Below, piece by piece: positions 19,376 to 26,587 of a stretch of 52,086 nt of DNA. Position 1 is the first letter of the stretch; every line of letters starts with the position of its first letter. The DNA is from a bacterium (lineage in GTDB: Bacteria > Bacillota > Bacilli > Lactobacillales > Streptococcaceae), in assembly GCA_905221145.1 (NCBI GenBank), contig CAJNCA010000011.1, forward strand, positions 1 to 52,086, written 5' to 3'. The notes beneath the pieces were generated by a model. It did no database searches and was not told the DNA's origin. It saw nothing but the letters and a program-made list of their open reading frames with translations. The position numbers were made by a program, and so were the translations under genes.

Positions 19376-19497
19376 GGAACAATGGAACAACATTATACTA
19401 CTTCAATAACAAGCCCAGAAGTAGTATAGTTCTGTCCTGACTAAATTGGAACATAAAACCAGCTCGGAGCTCTTGCCTTACGGCAAGCTCCGCTGGT
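19376..19497. other. Candidate replication/transfer origin of the IME
   Basis: Non-coding DNA directly upstream of rep with two strong dyads. One is a perfect 11-bp inverted repeat, TATACTACTTC and GAAGTAGTATA, around a 13-nt loop. The other is a large hairpin, ACCAGC...GCTGGT outside with GGAGCT/AGCTCC and TTGCC/GGCAA inside. Three GGAACA repeats (19376, 19384, 19448) flank the first dyad. TACTAC also begins the nick sequence of pMV158-type plasmids (TACTACGA), which use Rep_2 initiators. An origin here is inference; the second hairpin could also be a terminator of the upstream operon. Confidence 0.5.
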
Positions 19498-19504
19498 ATA
19501 CAAA

Positions 19505-20110
19505 TCAATTATGCTTTCTCGTCCCTTGTATTATATGATTAAGTAAAGTACTATCTGTGGGAGAGAATATATATATTTTACGATAGACTCTTATCAGATA
19601 GTCGTACAAAAAAGGTAATTTTTTTTGTAAAATTGTATCAACATCTGAATTTTTTGCCTGTAGTATTATAACAAGGATATAGTCACTAGTTATGATACAT
19701 CTGATAGATTTAATAATAGATTTGTACTCTTTTACAACCTCACTATCGCTTTCACTGGCTTTCGTTTTCATCTGTTTTCGAATTATCCTTAATAGATTTA
19801 TTGTACGGATAAAGTTCAGAAACTTATCTTCTTTTATCCATACGATACAAAGAATGGTATGAGCTAAAAGATAGATAATCATGACGATAGTGATTGTTTG
19901 AAATAGCAAAGATTGCCCTATTTGAAAATTATTCTGAATTTGTCCCCAAGCGTCCCAAGAGATAATAGTACTAACTTGGTTAATAAACCATATACCTGCT
20001 AGAAATAACCCCCATAGAAAGCCTAAAAATAATTCTAAAGGCAGTAAGTAATAGAGTTTATCGGTAATGACGGTGCTATTTCTCATAATTAGATTGTTTA
20101 TGTTTTTCAT
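19505..20110 (-). CDS. Small membrane protein of the IME transfer module
   Basis: A 201-residue protein that I do not recognise. Two membrane helices are clear near residues 24-46 (LLPLELFLGFLWGLFLAGIWF) and 70-95 (TITIVMIIYLLAHTILCIVWI). The C-terminal 100 residues are soluble, basic, and presumably cytoplasmic. Its ATG overlaps the stop of the FtsK/TcpA gene by 4 bp, so the two are translationally coupled. A membrane partner for the coupling ATPase is a reasonable guess. No domain name can be supported from sequence alone. Confidence 0.6.
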   Translation of the reverse strand: MKNINNLIMRNSTVITDKLYYLLPLELFLGFLWGLFLAGIWFINQVSTIISWDAWGQIQNNFQIGQSLLFQTITIVMIIYLLAHTILCIVWIKEDKFLNFIRTINLLRIIRKQMKTKASESDSEVVKEYKSIIKSIRCIITSDYILVIILQAKNSDVDTILQKKLPFLYDYLIRVYRKIYIFSPTDSTLLNHIIQGTRKHN

Positions 20111-21201
20111 ATATTTTCTCCATTTATAGTTGGTACTAGCAATGGCATAACATTAGGTGCTGTTATACCGTCAATAACTTGAACAATACCAGTTCCTTTT
20201 CCGTTAGGAATGACAATTCCTGTCTCTGAATCCAAGTCTGGGAATAAAAACGTTGTCGTTTTTCTGTTGATTAAACCAAGTTGTATCAAGAAATTACACT
20301 GCTCTCTAACGGCAATAGGTAAAGCGTTTGTATCCATCCGCTGGCTTACTAGGATTAGGTGGACAGATGTTGCTCGTCCAAGTAGTGCAATATTGGATAA
20401 TAGTGCAAAAAAGGTATCTTTGACATTTTTAGAAGTCAAAGATGTTAAAGCAAGCAATTCATCAATCACAAGACAACGGTGTTGAAATTTTTTAGAAGGA
20501 TTTTCAAGAATCTCCGATTGTCTTTGATAGATAGTATCTAGTTGTACTTTTAGCAAGCTGTTTACCTTGGAAACAAATTCATCAGATGAGAAGTCTTTCT
20601 CTTGATAAAGAACAGGTATGTTCTGTTTTAAGCAGTAGCGAGAGATAGAATCGCATTTTGGATCGACAACTGTTATATGAGCAAATTGATTAATAACAGA
20701 GATTAGATAGGTCAAAGCGTAGCTCTTTCCAGAACCAGAAGAACCAGCAATCAAGCAATGAACGATGCGATTGAAATCAATTCGATAATTTTTCATGAGT
20801 TCAAAACTTTCGTTTTGAACGCTGACATCAGATAGCTTTTGATACGTCAATCTTTCAGGTATTCCCCTAAAAAATGGAAACCGAAAAGCACGACTAGTGT
20901 TAATACTTACACCATCACGTTTGACAATATAGGCCGATGGCTGTTTAAGAAATGTCAACATAGGGTAAGCACTTGTAGATAAAATTTGAAAAATCTGTTG
21001 GTATAGATTGTTATCCAAAATGTACGCACAAGGAAACCGCGGGACAAAGTCTAAATAATTGTCGCCATAGATGAATTGGAAGGAATTTGTAGTTGAAGAA
21101 ATAGAGCTGTTTCCCAACCCTATCTCCACAGACTGAACAAGATATTCAGTATCCACTACAAACTCCCGTTTATTTTCTGGTTGAATAAACGGAAATGCCA
21201 T
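20107..21201 (-). CDS. FtsK/SpoIIIE-type ATPase, TcpA-like coupling protein
   Basis: A 364-residue ATPase. Walker A is GSSGSGKSYAL near residue 152 and Walker B is CLVIDELLALT near residue 245; LGRATSVHLILVSQRMD is the conserved block after Walker B in FtsK-family motors, and IQLGLINRKTTTFLFPD follows. No membrane helix is evident, unlike chromosomal FtsK. In Gram-positive mobile elements such proteins (TcpA type) bring the relaxase-DNA complex to the secretion machine. GGAGG precedes its ATG. It lies between a 110-residue accessory gene and the membrane protein gene, in one minus-strand operon. Confidence 0.82.
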   Translation of the reverse strand: MAFPFIQPENKREFVVDTEYLVQSVEIGLGNSSISSTTNSFQFIYGDNYLDFVPRFPCAYILDNNLYQQIFQILSTSAYPMLTFLKQPSAYIVKRDGVSINTSRAFRFPFFRGIPERLTYQKLSDVSVQNESFELMKNYRIDFNRIVHCLIAGSSGSGKSYALTYLISVINQFAHITVVDPKCDSISRYCLKQNIPVLYQEKDFSSDEFVSKVNSLLKVQLDTIYQRQSEILENPSKKFQHRCLVIDELLALTSLTSKNVKDTFFALLSNIALLGRATSVHLILVSQRMDTNALPIAVREQCNFLIQLGLINRKTTTFLFPDLDSETGIVIPNGKGTGIVQVIDGITAPNVMPLLVPTINGENI

Positions 21202-21204
21202 TGA

Positions 21205-21537
21205 TTACTTACCTCCTTCTTTGATAATTTTTACCGATTCGGCTTTAAAATAAACATTGTTTTTCACTTTGCAAGCAACAGGATTGACTAACTCAACTTC
21301 TGCGAATTGTTCAATTTCTTGAGAAGTTGGGAATTTGACAAGAAAAGGATTCTGACCAGGAATAATGAAATATCGGCTATATCCATCTACTTCGTCAGTA
21401 CGCTTATCATCCTTATAGACCCACTTAATTTCTTCTTCAGCGGACAATGAACTAAAGATAGGGTTTTCTCCAAATATTTCATGGAAAAGGGCTACGTTAT
21501 ATCCATAAACTGGATTCTTGTATTTAAAAGCACTCAT
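21205..21537 (-). CDS. Small conserved protein heading the IME transfer operon
   Basis: A 110-residue soluble protein. The middle segment (SRYFIIPGQNPFLVKFPTSQ) and the end (FAEVELVNPVACKVKNNVYFKAESVKI) look like a small beta-barrel and faintly recall DUF961/YdcP proteins, which precede FtsK-type coupling genes in Tn916-like elements. I am not sure of that match. GGAGG lies just before the ATG. It is the first gene after a promoter flanked by palindromic TGTATACA sites, and stops 3 bp before the coupling protein starts. Confidence 0.6.
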   Translation of the reverse strand: MSAFKYKNPVYGYNVALFHEIFGENPIFSSLSAEEEIKWVYKDDKRTDEVDGYSRYFIIPGQNPFLVKFPTSQEIEQFAEVELVNPVACKVKNNVYFKAESVKIIKEGGK

Positions 21538-21638
21538 GTGCTAATCCTCCATAATCAGCATACCTAGGATTTTGCTGATTTCTAGTAAAAAATTTTTATG
21601 TAATGAACTAGGCACCTTTGTTGTTCTTTACATTATCT

Positions 21639-21705
21639 ATTATATTTTGATTTACCAACGACTGTGTATACACTAGAATGAAATTTAGAGATAAATTTGT
21701 ATACA
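21639..21705 (-). promoter_or_regulatory. Putative promoter and operators of the IME transfer operon
   Basis: On the minus strand TATAAT is visible (plus 21639-21644). Two copies of the palindrome TGTATACA lie upstream at 21665-21672 and 21698-21705, 33 bp apart, so on the same face of the helix. The nearer copy covers the expected -35 place, as for a repressor site. The neighbouring HTH regulator gene is the obvious candidate, by inference. Confidence 0.45.
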
Positions 21706-21732
21706 TTATAAGAAAGCATATATGGTATGACA

Positions 21733-21770
21733 TAAAAAAGCCTCACTATTTTAGTAGCAAGGCCTGTAAT
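21733..21770 (-). terminator. Terminator after the HTH regulator gene
   Basis: On the minus strand GCCTTGCTACT pairs with AGTGAGGC (one bulge), followed by TTTTTT. Confidence 0.75.
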
Positions 21771-21775
21771 TTTGA

Positions 21776-22936
21776 CTAATAGTCTTGATTATCTATAAAA
21801 TCATTTATGTAGAGAGTTAGATGTTTATCTTTTGTTTTTTCATAAAATTTGATAATTTTAGTTAAGTCAGAATAGAGTTTAAATGCATCATAGTTCTCAC
21901 TAGTATCTTCATATTTATTATGTATTTTTTCCAAGAATAAATTTTGATACTGGAGTAACTGTAAAAATTGAATATGAAAGAGACTATTAGTTTTATCGAT
22001 TTGTTCTTTTTTCAGCTCATTTACTAAAAGATAGTATATATCATCTCCCAATAAAATGTTTAAAAGAACATCGGAGTCTAAATAGTATATCATTTTGTTA
22101 GGAGTATTATTTTTACCTCTGGTATTCAAGCTATTGTTAAATGTTTCTAAAAATTTATCAAAAATTAAATCAATTATTTTATATATAGTATGTTCGAATG
22201 CTTCGAATATATAGATGATATTTTCAGGTTTACGAAGTAGAACAGAAGTAATATGCCCTAAATCAGTAGTGTACCACGTTTGAAGTTGGGAACTGACTTT
22301 TTCCAAGTCACTAGCATATTTAGTTTTTAATTTATGGTTAGAAGAATCACTGTATTGTTCATCTTTTGATTTATAAGGAATATACTTATCAGGATAGTTA
22401 TCAGAATAATAAAAGACAGAATTTATGAAGTGCTTTTGGAAAGCAGGATAGGTTAGTAGAAATTTTAATATTATATTCCCTAAGCGTTCAGTTTCTTTAT
22501 TAGATTTGATATCGAGAGATTGAGATTTGTGATATAAATCTCGCCATTTTTCAGATGAAACGGAGTTAATCTGAACATCTATATTATTTAGCAGACATCC
22601 TAATAGTAAAATTTTCACGATTTCTTGTTTCTGTTCTTTATTTCCTAAAAGTAATTCATCTTGATTACATTCAAGAGTAGCAGTCAATGCTTTAATTTGA
22701 TTATCCGATAAAAAACTCCTAAAATTCTCCTGCTCTCCTTTTTCTATTTTGCTAATATTCTTTTGTGTGATGCCAGTTATAGGATTATTTTGTGTATCTC
22801 CTGTTTCTTTGACATTTTTATCAAAAGCACGTCGAGAGATGTGACTAGAATAATTTGACAAATTCAAATTTTTTCTTTGTCTGTCTAGTCTAACACGTTC
22901 TCCGATATTTTTATACAAATATTCTGTAAAATCCAT
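21776..22936 (-). CDS. Large HTH (XRE-like) protein, probable IME regulator
   Basis: A 386-residue protein. The first 100 residues hold an XRE-like helix-turn-helix split by a loop: GERVRLDRQRKNLNLSNYSSHIS then ITGITQKNISKIEKGEQENFRSFLSDNQIKAL. The rest (about 110-386) is a helical, AT-rich-coded domain I cannot name, with many aromatic and lysine residues and no catalytic motif. GGAG precedes the ATG, and a terminator closes it off from the transfer operon. Regulation of excision or transfer is inferred from position. A defence or abortive-infection role cannot be excluded. Confidence 0.65.
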   Translation of the reverse strand: MDFTEYLYKNIGERVRLDRQRKNLNLSNYSSHISRRAFDKNVKETGDTQNNPITGITQKNISKIEKGEQENFRSFLSDNQIKALTATLECNQDELLLGNKEQKQEIVKILLLGCLLNNIDVQINSVSSEKWRDLYHKSQSLDIKSNKETERLGNIILKFLLTYPAFQKHFINSVFYYSDNYPDKYIPYKSKDEQYSDSSNHKLKTKYASDLEKVSSQLQTWYTTDLGHITSVLLRKPENIIYIFEAFEHTIYKIIDLIFDKFLETFNNSLNTRGKNNTPNKMIYYLDSDVLLNILLGDDIYYLLVNELKKEQIDKTNSLFHIQFLQLLQYQNLFLEKIHNKYEDTSENYDAFKLYSDLTKIIKFYEKTKDKHLTLYINDFIDNQDY

Positions 22937-22990
22937 GATTTTCTCCTTGTCAAAAAGAACCGAAAATATTCGATTCTGTGGTTAGGTTAA

Positions 22991-24043
22991 TTATTTTACT
23001 TTATAGAAAAATCCCTCAGTACTGCCATTGATGAGTTGGTGTCCAAACCATAAGCGGTCTTGTGTAATATCAGACGAGTCAGTATAGCCATTATCTGAAG
23101 AAGAGGTGACAGACATGGTTATAGGGATTCCTGCTGGTAAAAAGGCAATAGCTGCACCACCAGCACCACCAGCTTTAGAAAGTAAACTTGCTTTAAGATA
23201 GCGGTCGGTTTCTTTAGCATGTTCAATTGAAACTTTGGAATGATCACTTACCAAGCCATTTTTATCGAAAGTAAATTCAATACCTGTACCATTTCTCCAA
23301 GTTCCTGCGACACTAGAAAAATCTCCATTTTGAATTGCAGAAATATCCATTCCTTTACTTTCTGATGGAAGGCTTATTTCTCCATTTATGAGGCTTGTGA
23401 CAGATTTCCAAGAGAAAGACCTTATGTCAAGGTAAGGTGGTTTTGTCCCCAGTCCCTCTTCTGTATCTGATTCTCTAACTAACTCTAACCGTGTTCTATC
23501 CTGATTCAACTTGTATAGTTTGACTTGGATTTGATTAGCAGATACTCGAGTAGATAATTGGAAATAGCCGTTTTCTAAAGGATTAAAATGAACGCGTTCT
23601 CCAATAAAGTCCAGATTATTTTCTGCATTGGTCAGTCGAATAACTTCGTCATTTTTAAGAGTTCGAATATCTAATAAATCGTAATAGTTAGAATACGTTT
23701 TTAGAGCAATCAAAAGTTCGTCCGTACCATCTTGGTCTAAATCATACAAGCTATACTGTAATCCAGAATATTCGTTAGGATAAGTATTTTTTAAGTTTGC
23801 TTTTGAATTGACCTCTGTATGTGAAGCTGGTGAACCATCTAGTACTTTTGCATATTCTTTAAGGACAGTATTGTATAGGGTGTAGTCAGTTTTCTTCTCT
23901 TCCGATGTGGAAGTAGATGAACTGCTACTAGAAGTAGTTACTTCAGAACTTGCTGAGGGAGTGTTTTCACTCTGAGGTTGGCAAGCTGTTAGAAGAGAGA
24001 TAGTTAAAATACTGGCACTGAATAGAAATAATAATTTTTTCAT
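22991..24043 (-). CDS. Cargo lipoprotein with DUF6287-like domain
   Basis: A 350-residue predicted lipoprotein: signal peptide, lipobox LTAC with Cys at residue 21, then a serine/threonine-rich linker (about 28-50). Residues about 55-215 form one domain with a calcium-loop-like DLDQDGTDELLIALK sequence. Residues about 230-350 resemble the streptococcal DUF6287 domain (MDISAIQNGDFSSVAGTWRNGTG at its start). It follows the TM2 gene by 4 bp with only a weak ribosome site, so translation is probably coupled. Surface location is clear; function is unknown. Confidence 0.7.
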   Translation of the reverse strand: MKKLLFLFSASILTISLLTACQPQSENTPSASSEVTTSSSSSSTSTSEEKKTDYTLYNTVLKEYAKVLDGSPASHTEVNSKANLKNTYPNEYSGLQYSLYDLDQDGTDELLIALKTYSNYYDLLDIRTLKNDEVIRLTNAENNLDFIGERVHFNPLENGYFQLSTRVSANQIQVKLYKLNQDRTRLELVRESDTEEGLGTKPPYLDIRSFSWKSVTSLINGEISLPSESKGMDISAIQNGDFSSVAGTWRNGTGIEFTFDKNGLVSDHSKVSIEHAKETDRYLKASLLSKAGGAGGAAIAFLPAGIPITMSVTSSSDNGYTDSSDITQDRLWFGHQLINGSTEGFFYKVK

Positions 24044-24047
24044 GTAT

Positions 24048-24512
24048 TTAATCTTGCAATTCTAAACCTTGGGCATCTTGGTGCCATTTGCTACCAGTTT
24101 TGGAAGTTAAAACTTGAATAGTAATTATAATATTCCAAATAGCATCTGCTAGTAAAACAAATGGCATTAAAATAGGAATGATAGCTAGCAGAGTTATTCC
24201 GATACGCTTGTATCCTTGTTTAGAATTTCCGATGTAAAAATCGTAGCCACCGAGTGCTCCTAAAAAAAAGGCAAATAGGGCTGCGGCCAGTTTAGATTTA
24301 TCACTCACTCCATTTGAATGTTGACTAGAGGTAGCTGGAGATGTGTTATCTATTTTTGAAACAATATACTCATCACCGTTTTGATAAAATTCTACGTAAT
24401 CACCTACTTGTGGTTCAAAACCAAAACTTTTTCTTGAAATTGCAGTAAATTGGCCATTATTACCTTTTCCAACATAAACTGTTTCATCTTCAATTTTTAT
24501 CACTTTGTTCAT
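24048..24512 (-). CDS. TM2-domain membrane protein
   Basis: A 154-residue protein. Residues 1-65 are a soluble beta-rich region (VIKIEDETVYVGKGNNGQFTAI..VGDYVEFYQNGDEYIVSKID). Residues about 82-135 form a TM2 domain: two hydrophobic helices joined by the conserved GGYDFYIGNSKQGYKRIG turn. TM2 proteins are common and of unknown function. It lies between the choline-binding protein and lipoprotein genes, 33 bp and 4 bp away, with GGAG before its ATG, so the three form a cell-surface cargo operon within the element. Confidence 0.75.
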   Translation of the reverse strand: MNKVIKIEDETVYVGKGNNGQFTAISRKSFGFEPQVGDYVEFYQNGDEYIVSKIDNTSPATSSQHSNGVSDKSKLAAALFAFFLGALGGYDFYIGNSKQGYKRIGITLLAIIPILMPFVLLADAIWNIIITIQVLTSKTGSKWHQDAQGLELQD

Positions 24513-24545
24513 TTAATTGTCTCCTTAATCTATTTCTATTGTATG

Positions 24546-25460
24546 TTAAACCCACTCACCGTTGTAATTAACACGGTAGCCATCAGGGGTTGTCGTATTG
24601 ATTGCCAATGCACCAGAGTTATAAGCATAGTACCATTTTCCAGATACCTTCATCCAGCCAGTTTTCATAGCGCCTGAGTCTTGAAGATAGTACCAGCTAC
24701 CGTTATCTTTGACCCAACCTGTCTTCATCGCACCTGAGCCGTCGAGATAGTACCAGCTACCGTCTTTTACCCAGCCAGTTTGCATCCAGCCAGAGTTGTC
24801 AAAACGATACCAAACACCATTGATTTTTTCCCAGCCATTAGTTGTATAGGAACCGTCGGCGTGTTTGTACCACCAACGAGAACCAGATTGTACCCAATTA
24901 CCTGAGGTATTAGAATTCGAACCTGATTGAGTTGTTGTGTTAGTATTTGAATTTGTCGAAGGATTTCCGATAGTCACATCTTTTCTAACTTTAAAGACAC
25001 GTTTTCTTGTATCAGTTAAGTCACCGTAAGGCGAACCAGCTTCTCCAGACATCTCCAAAATATATGTTCCATCTGGAAATTGTTCTGAAACAAAAATATC
25101 ACCTTTAAATTGATTGCTATAAAATAAAGGTTGTAAAAATTGATCACTGACATCTTTAGTTAAGCCACTAAAAATGACAGCATCGTGACTTTGGTACACA
25201 ATTTTTCCGGTCGCTTTATCAATCAAAGTAACATTTCCCTTAGCAGCATTATCACCTCCATGTGGTAGTGGCTCTGAAAGTTTTCCTTCGAAGCTAAGTC
25301 CAAAATAATCAATTTCAACCTTTGTAATTGTTGCTTCTATTTGTTTTTCAGTACTCGTATTCTCGCTAGCTGATACTTGATTAGCTGTGATAACTCCAGT
25401 GCCAAGAAGTGATAGAGCTGAGATAGTTGCAAGTGTAAATTTTTTAGTTTGTTTGTGCAT
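24546..25460 (-). CDS. Choline-binding surface protein carried by the IME
   Basis: A 304-residue secreted protein. The signal peptide ends near VSASEN (about residue 33). Residues about 42-165 form a unique beta-rich domain (ATITKVEIDYFGLSFEG, DGTYILEMSGEAGSPYGDLTDTRKRVF) that I cannot name. An NST-rich linker spans about 170-187. From about 188 on, five choline-binding repeats follow (GWxxxxGxWYYxxxxGxMxTGW pattern), and the protein ends in the typical DGYRVNYNGEWV. It should attach to phosphocholine on teichoic acids, which points to a mitis-group host. There is no hydrolase motif. An AGGGAG site lies 10 bp before the ATG. Confidence 0.85.
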   Translation of the reverse strand: MHKQTKKFTLATISALSLLGTGVITANQVSASENTSTEKQIEATITKVEIDYFGLSFEGKLSEPLPHGGDNAAKGNVTLIDKATGKIVYQSHDAVIFSGLTKDVSDQFLQPLFYSNQFKGDIFVSEQFPDGTYILEMSGEAGSPYGDLTDTRKRVFKVRKDVTIGNPSTNSNTNTTTQSGSNSNTSGNWVQSGSRWWYKHADGSYTTNGWEKINGVWYRFDNSGWMQTGWVKDGSWYYLDGSGAMKTGWVKDNGSWYYLQDSGAMKTGWMKVSGKWYYAYNSGALAINTTTPDGYRVNYNGEWV

Positions 25461-25500
25461 TCATTTGATACTCCCTATTTTTATTTGTTGTAAAGTAATC

Positions 25501-25658
25501 AGTTTGTCCTAAAATCTAGACTTTTTTGGACAAACTTGATAGAATGGTAGTGTAATAATAATCGGTCAAGATACGGGATTTTATAACCTTTTTTCTAGCG
25601 AAAATGGTTCTAGAATAGAGTGTATTATCTGTCCAAAAAATCCTAGGTTTTTTGACAG
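25501..25658. other. Dyad sites next to the serine recombinase (res/inversion-site candidates)
   Basis: Two related dyads, 127 bp centre to centre. Site 1 (25501-25536): AGTTTGTCC and GGACAAACT around a TCTAGA core. Site 2 (25629-25658): CTGTCCAAAAAATCC and GGTTTTTTGACAG around a CCTAGG core. All four half-sites fit TGTCCAAAAAA...CTAG. Two further CTAG cores lie between them (25595, 25610). They fill the gap between the recombinase stop and the choline-binding gene. Likely binding and crossover sites of the recombinase. Whether they support resolution or inversion is undecided. Confidence 0.5.
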
Positions 25659-25661
25659 GAA

Positions 25662-26249
25662 CTATGAATTTTTTATCCAATTATGAAAAGTACTTTTTGA
25701 TACTCCTAAGATATCTGCACCTTCACGTAAGGTTATTTCTTTTTTCTTATATTTAGCTATCACATCAGGGAGATTATTCGGGACAATCAATTTTGGTCTG
25801 CCGAATTTTTTCCCTTTTTTCTTTGCTTCCCGTATTCCTTCCATTTGTCTTTGTTTGATCTGTTCTCTTTCAAACTGTGCCACATAAGATAGAACTTGCA
25901 AAACGATATCGGAGATTAGTTTTCCTGTGATATTATCATTACTATTCTTTGTATTTAATAAAGGAAAATCTAACACGGTGATATTTACTTTCTTTTTCTT
26001 AGTAATTGATTGCCATTGTTCTAAAATTTCATCATAGTTTCTTCCCAATCTATCAATTGATTTAATAACTAATTCATCATTCTCTTTTAAGGTAGTTAAT
26101 AATTTTTGATATTCTATTCTGTCAAAATCCTTTCCTGAAACATAATCAATAAAAATATTTTCTTTTGATAATTTGTTTTCTACCAAGGCTGAAAATTGCC
26201 TATCAATATTTTGTTCTCTTGTAGATACTCGAACATAACCGTAACGCAT
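25662..26249 (-). CDS. Serine recombinase (resolvase/DNA invertase family)
   Basis: A 195-residue small serine recombinase. The catalytic Ser is at residue 9 (YGYVRVSTREQNIDRQ), with the arginine motif in VIKSIDRLGRNYDEI (about 62-76). The long E-helix region is VLSYVAQFEREQIKQRQMEGI, and a C-terminal Hin-type HTH (LREGADILGVSKSTFHNWI) follows GKKFGRPK. Size and layout fit resolvases and invertases alike. Dyads of matching design lie just past its 3' end, upstream of the choline-binding gene. It may resolve multimers of the excised element or switch nearby DNA. Confidence 0.88.
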   Translation of the reverse strand: MRYGYVRVSTREQNIDRQFSALVENKLSKENIFIDYVSGKDFDRIEYQKLLTTLKENDELVIKSIDRLGRNYDEILEQWQSITKKKKVNITVLDFPLLNTKNSNDNITGKLISDIVLQVLSYVAQFEREQIKQRQMEGIREAKKKGKKFGRPKLIVPNNLPDVIAKYKKKEITLREGADILGVSKSTFHNWIKNS

Positions 26250-26467
26250 AAGGCTACCACCTATCTTTTTATCTCTATTTTAGACGAAAAGAAAACTACC
26301 GCCCATAATGAGTGGTAGTTTGGTGTACTCTTTGCTACTGTATTTTTTTGCCAAGATTTTGTCTTGGATGCGTGAATAGTAGTGTTGGATAAAAAATCTT
26401 AAGGACTTAAAATCCTTTTAAACCAACCTTTTTGATGTTTACAAAAATTAAAAACAGTATGTTCAAT
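26250..26467. other. Right-end non-coding region of the IME
   Basis: Non-coding DNA between the recombinase start and the right att copy. It has an AAACTACC/GGTAGTTT hairpin (26293-26321), a CCAAGA/TCTTGG hairpin (26352-26368), and ATTTTTTTGCCA (26342-26353), which also occurs just inside the left end (16760-16771). The shared 12-mer may be an integrase arm site, though it is low in complexity. No gene is seen apart from a 25-codon frame reading out of the duplicated ybaB start. Confidence 0.4.
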
Positions 26468-26485
26468 TTTTGCATGTTCATCATA
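26468..26485 (-). repeat. Right att repeat of the IME
   Basis: Second copy of TTTTGCATGTTCATCATA. It carries a duplicate of the ybaB start codons, which here lead into a 25-codon frame ending in the element. Confidence 0.88.
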
Positions 26486-26560
26486 GTGATTTACAGTTTC
26501 CTTTTATCTTATTTTCCTTTTTATTTTATCAATTTTGATGTTAAAAGTCTAATCTTTTTC
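26486..26560 (-). promoter_or_regulatory. Orphaned native upstream region of ybaB
   Basis: Beyond the right att copy, the minus strand shows a TGATAAAAT extended -10 (plus 26523-26531) and AAAGGAAA ahead of the duplicated ybaB start codons. This looks like the original ybaB control region, now 9.8 kb away from the gene. Confidence 0.55.
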
Positions 26561-26587
26561 TGAGAGAATCTAAGAATTGTGCTTGGG

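Larger units (their letters stand above)
16694..26485. mobile_element. Integrative and mobilizable element (IME) inserted in the 5' end of ybaB/ebfC
   Basis: About 9.8 kb bounded by an 18-bp direct repeat, TTTTGCATGTTCATCATA, one copy over the first codons of ybaB and one at the far end. Inside, all on the minus strand, are a tyrosine integrase next to the left end, a DUF3173 protein, an HUH-SF3 helicase Rep/relaxase, a membrane protein, a TcpA-type ATPase, a small protein, an HTH regulator, cargo genes and a serine recombinase. There are no type IV secretion genes, so it would need a helper for transfer. EbfC is, as I recall, a known integration site of streptococcal IMEs/ICEs, and PF01719-PF00910 relaxases are known in such elements. 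Confidence 0.88.

Noticed and set aside
21776..22936. HTH protein as a phage-defence (abortive infection) gene
   Set aside because: No nuclease, NTPase, TIR or toxin motif is visible in the C-terminal domain; its place by the transfer promoter favours regulation.
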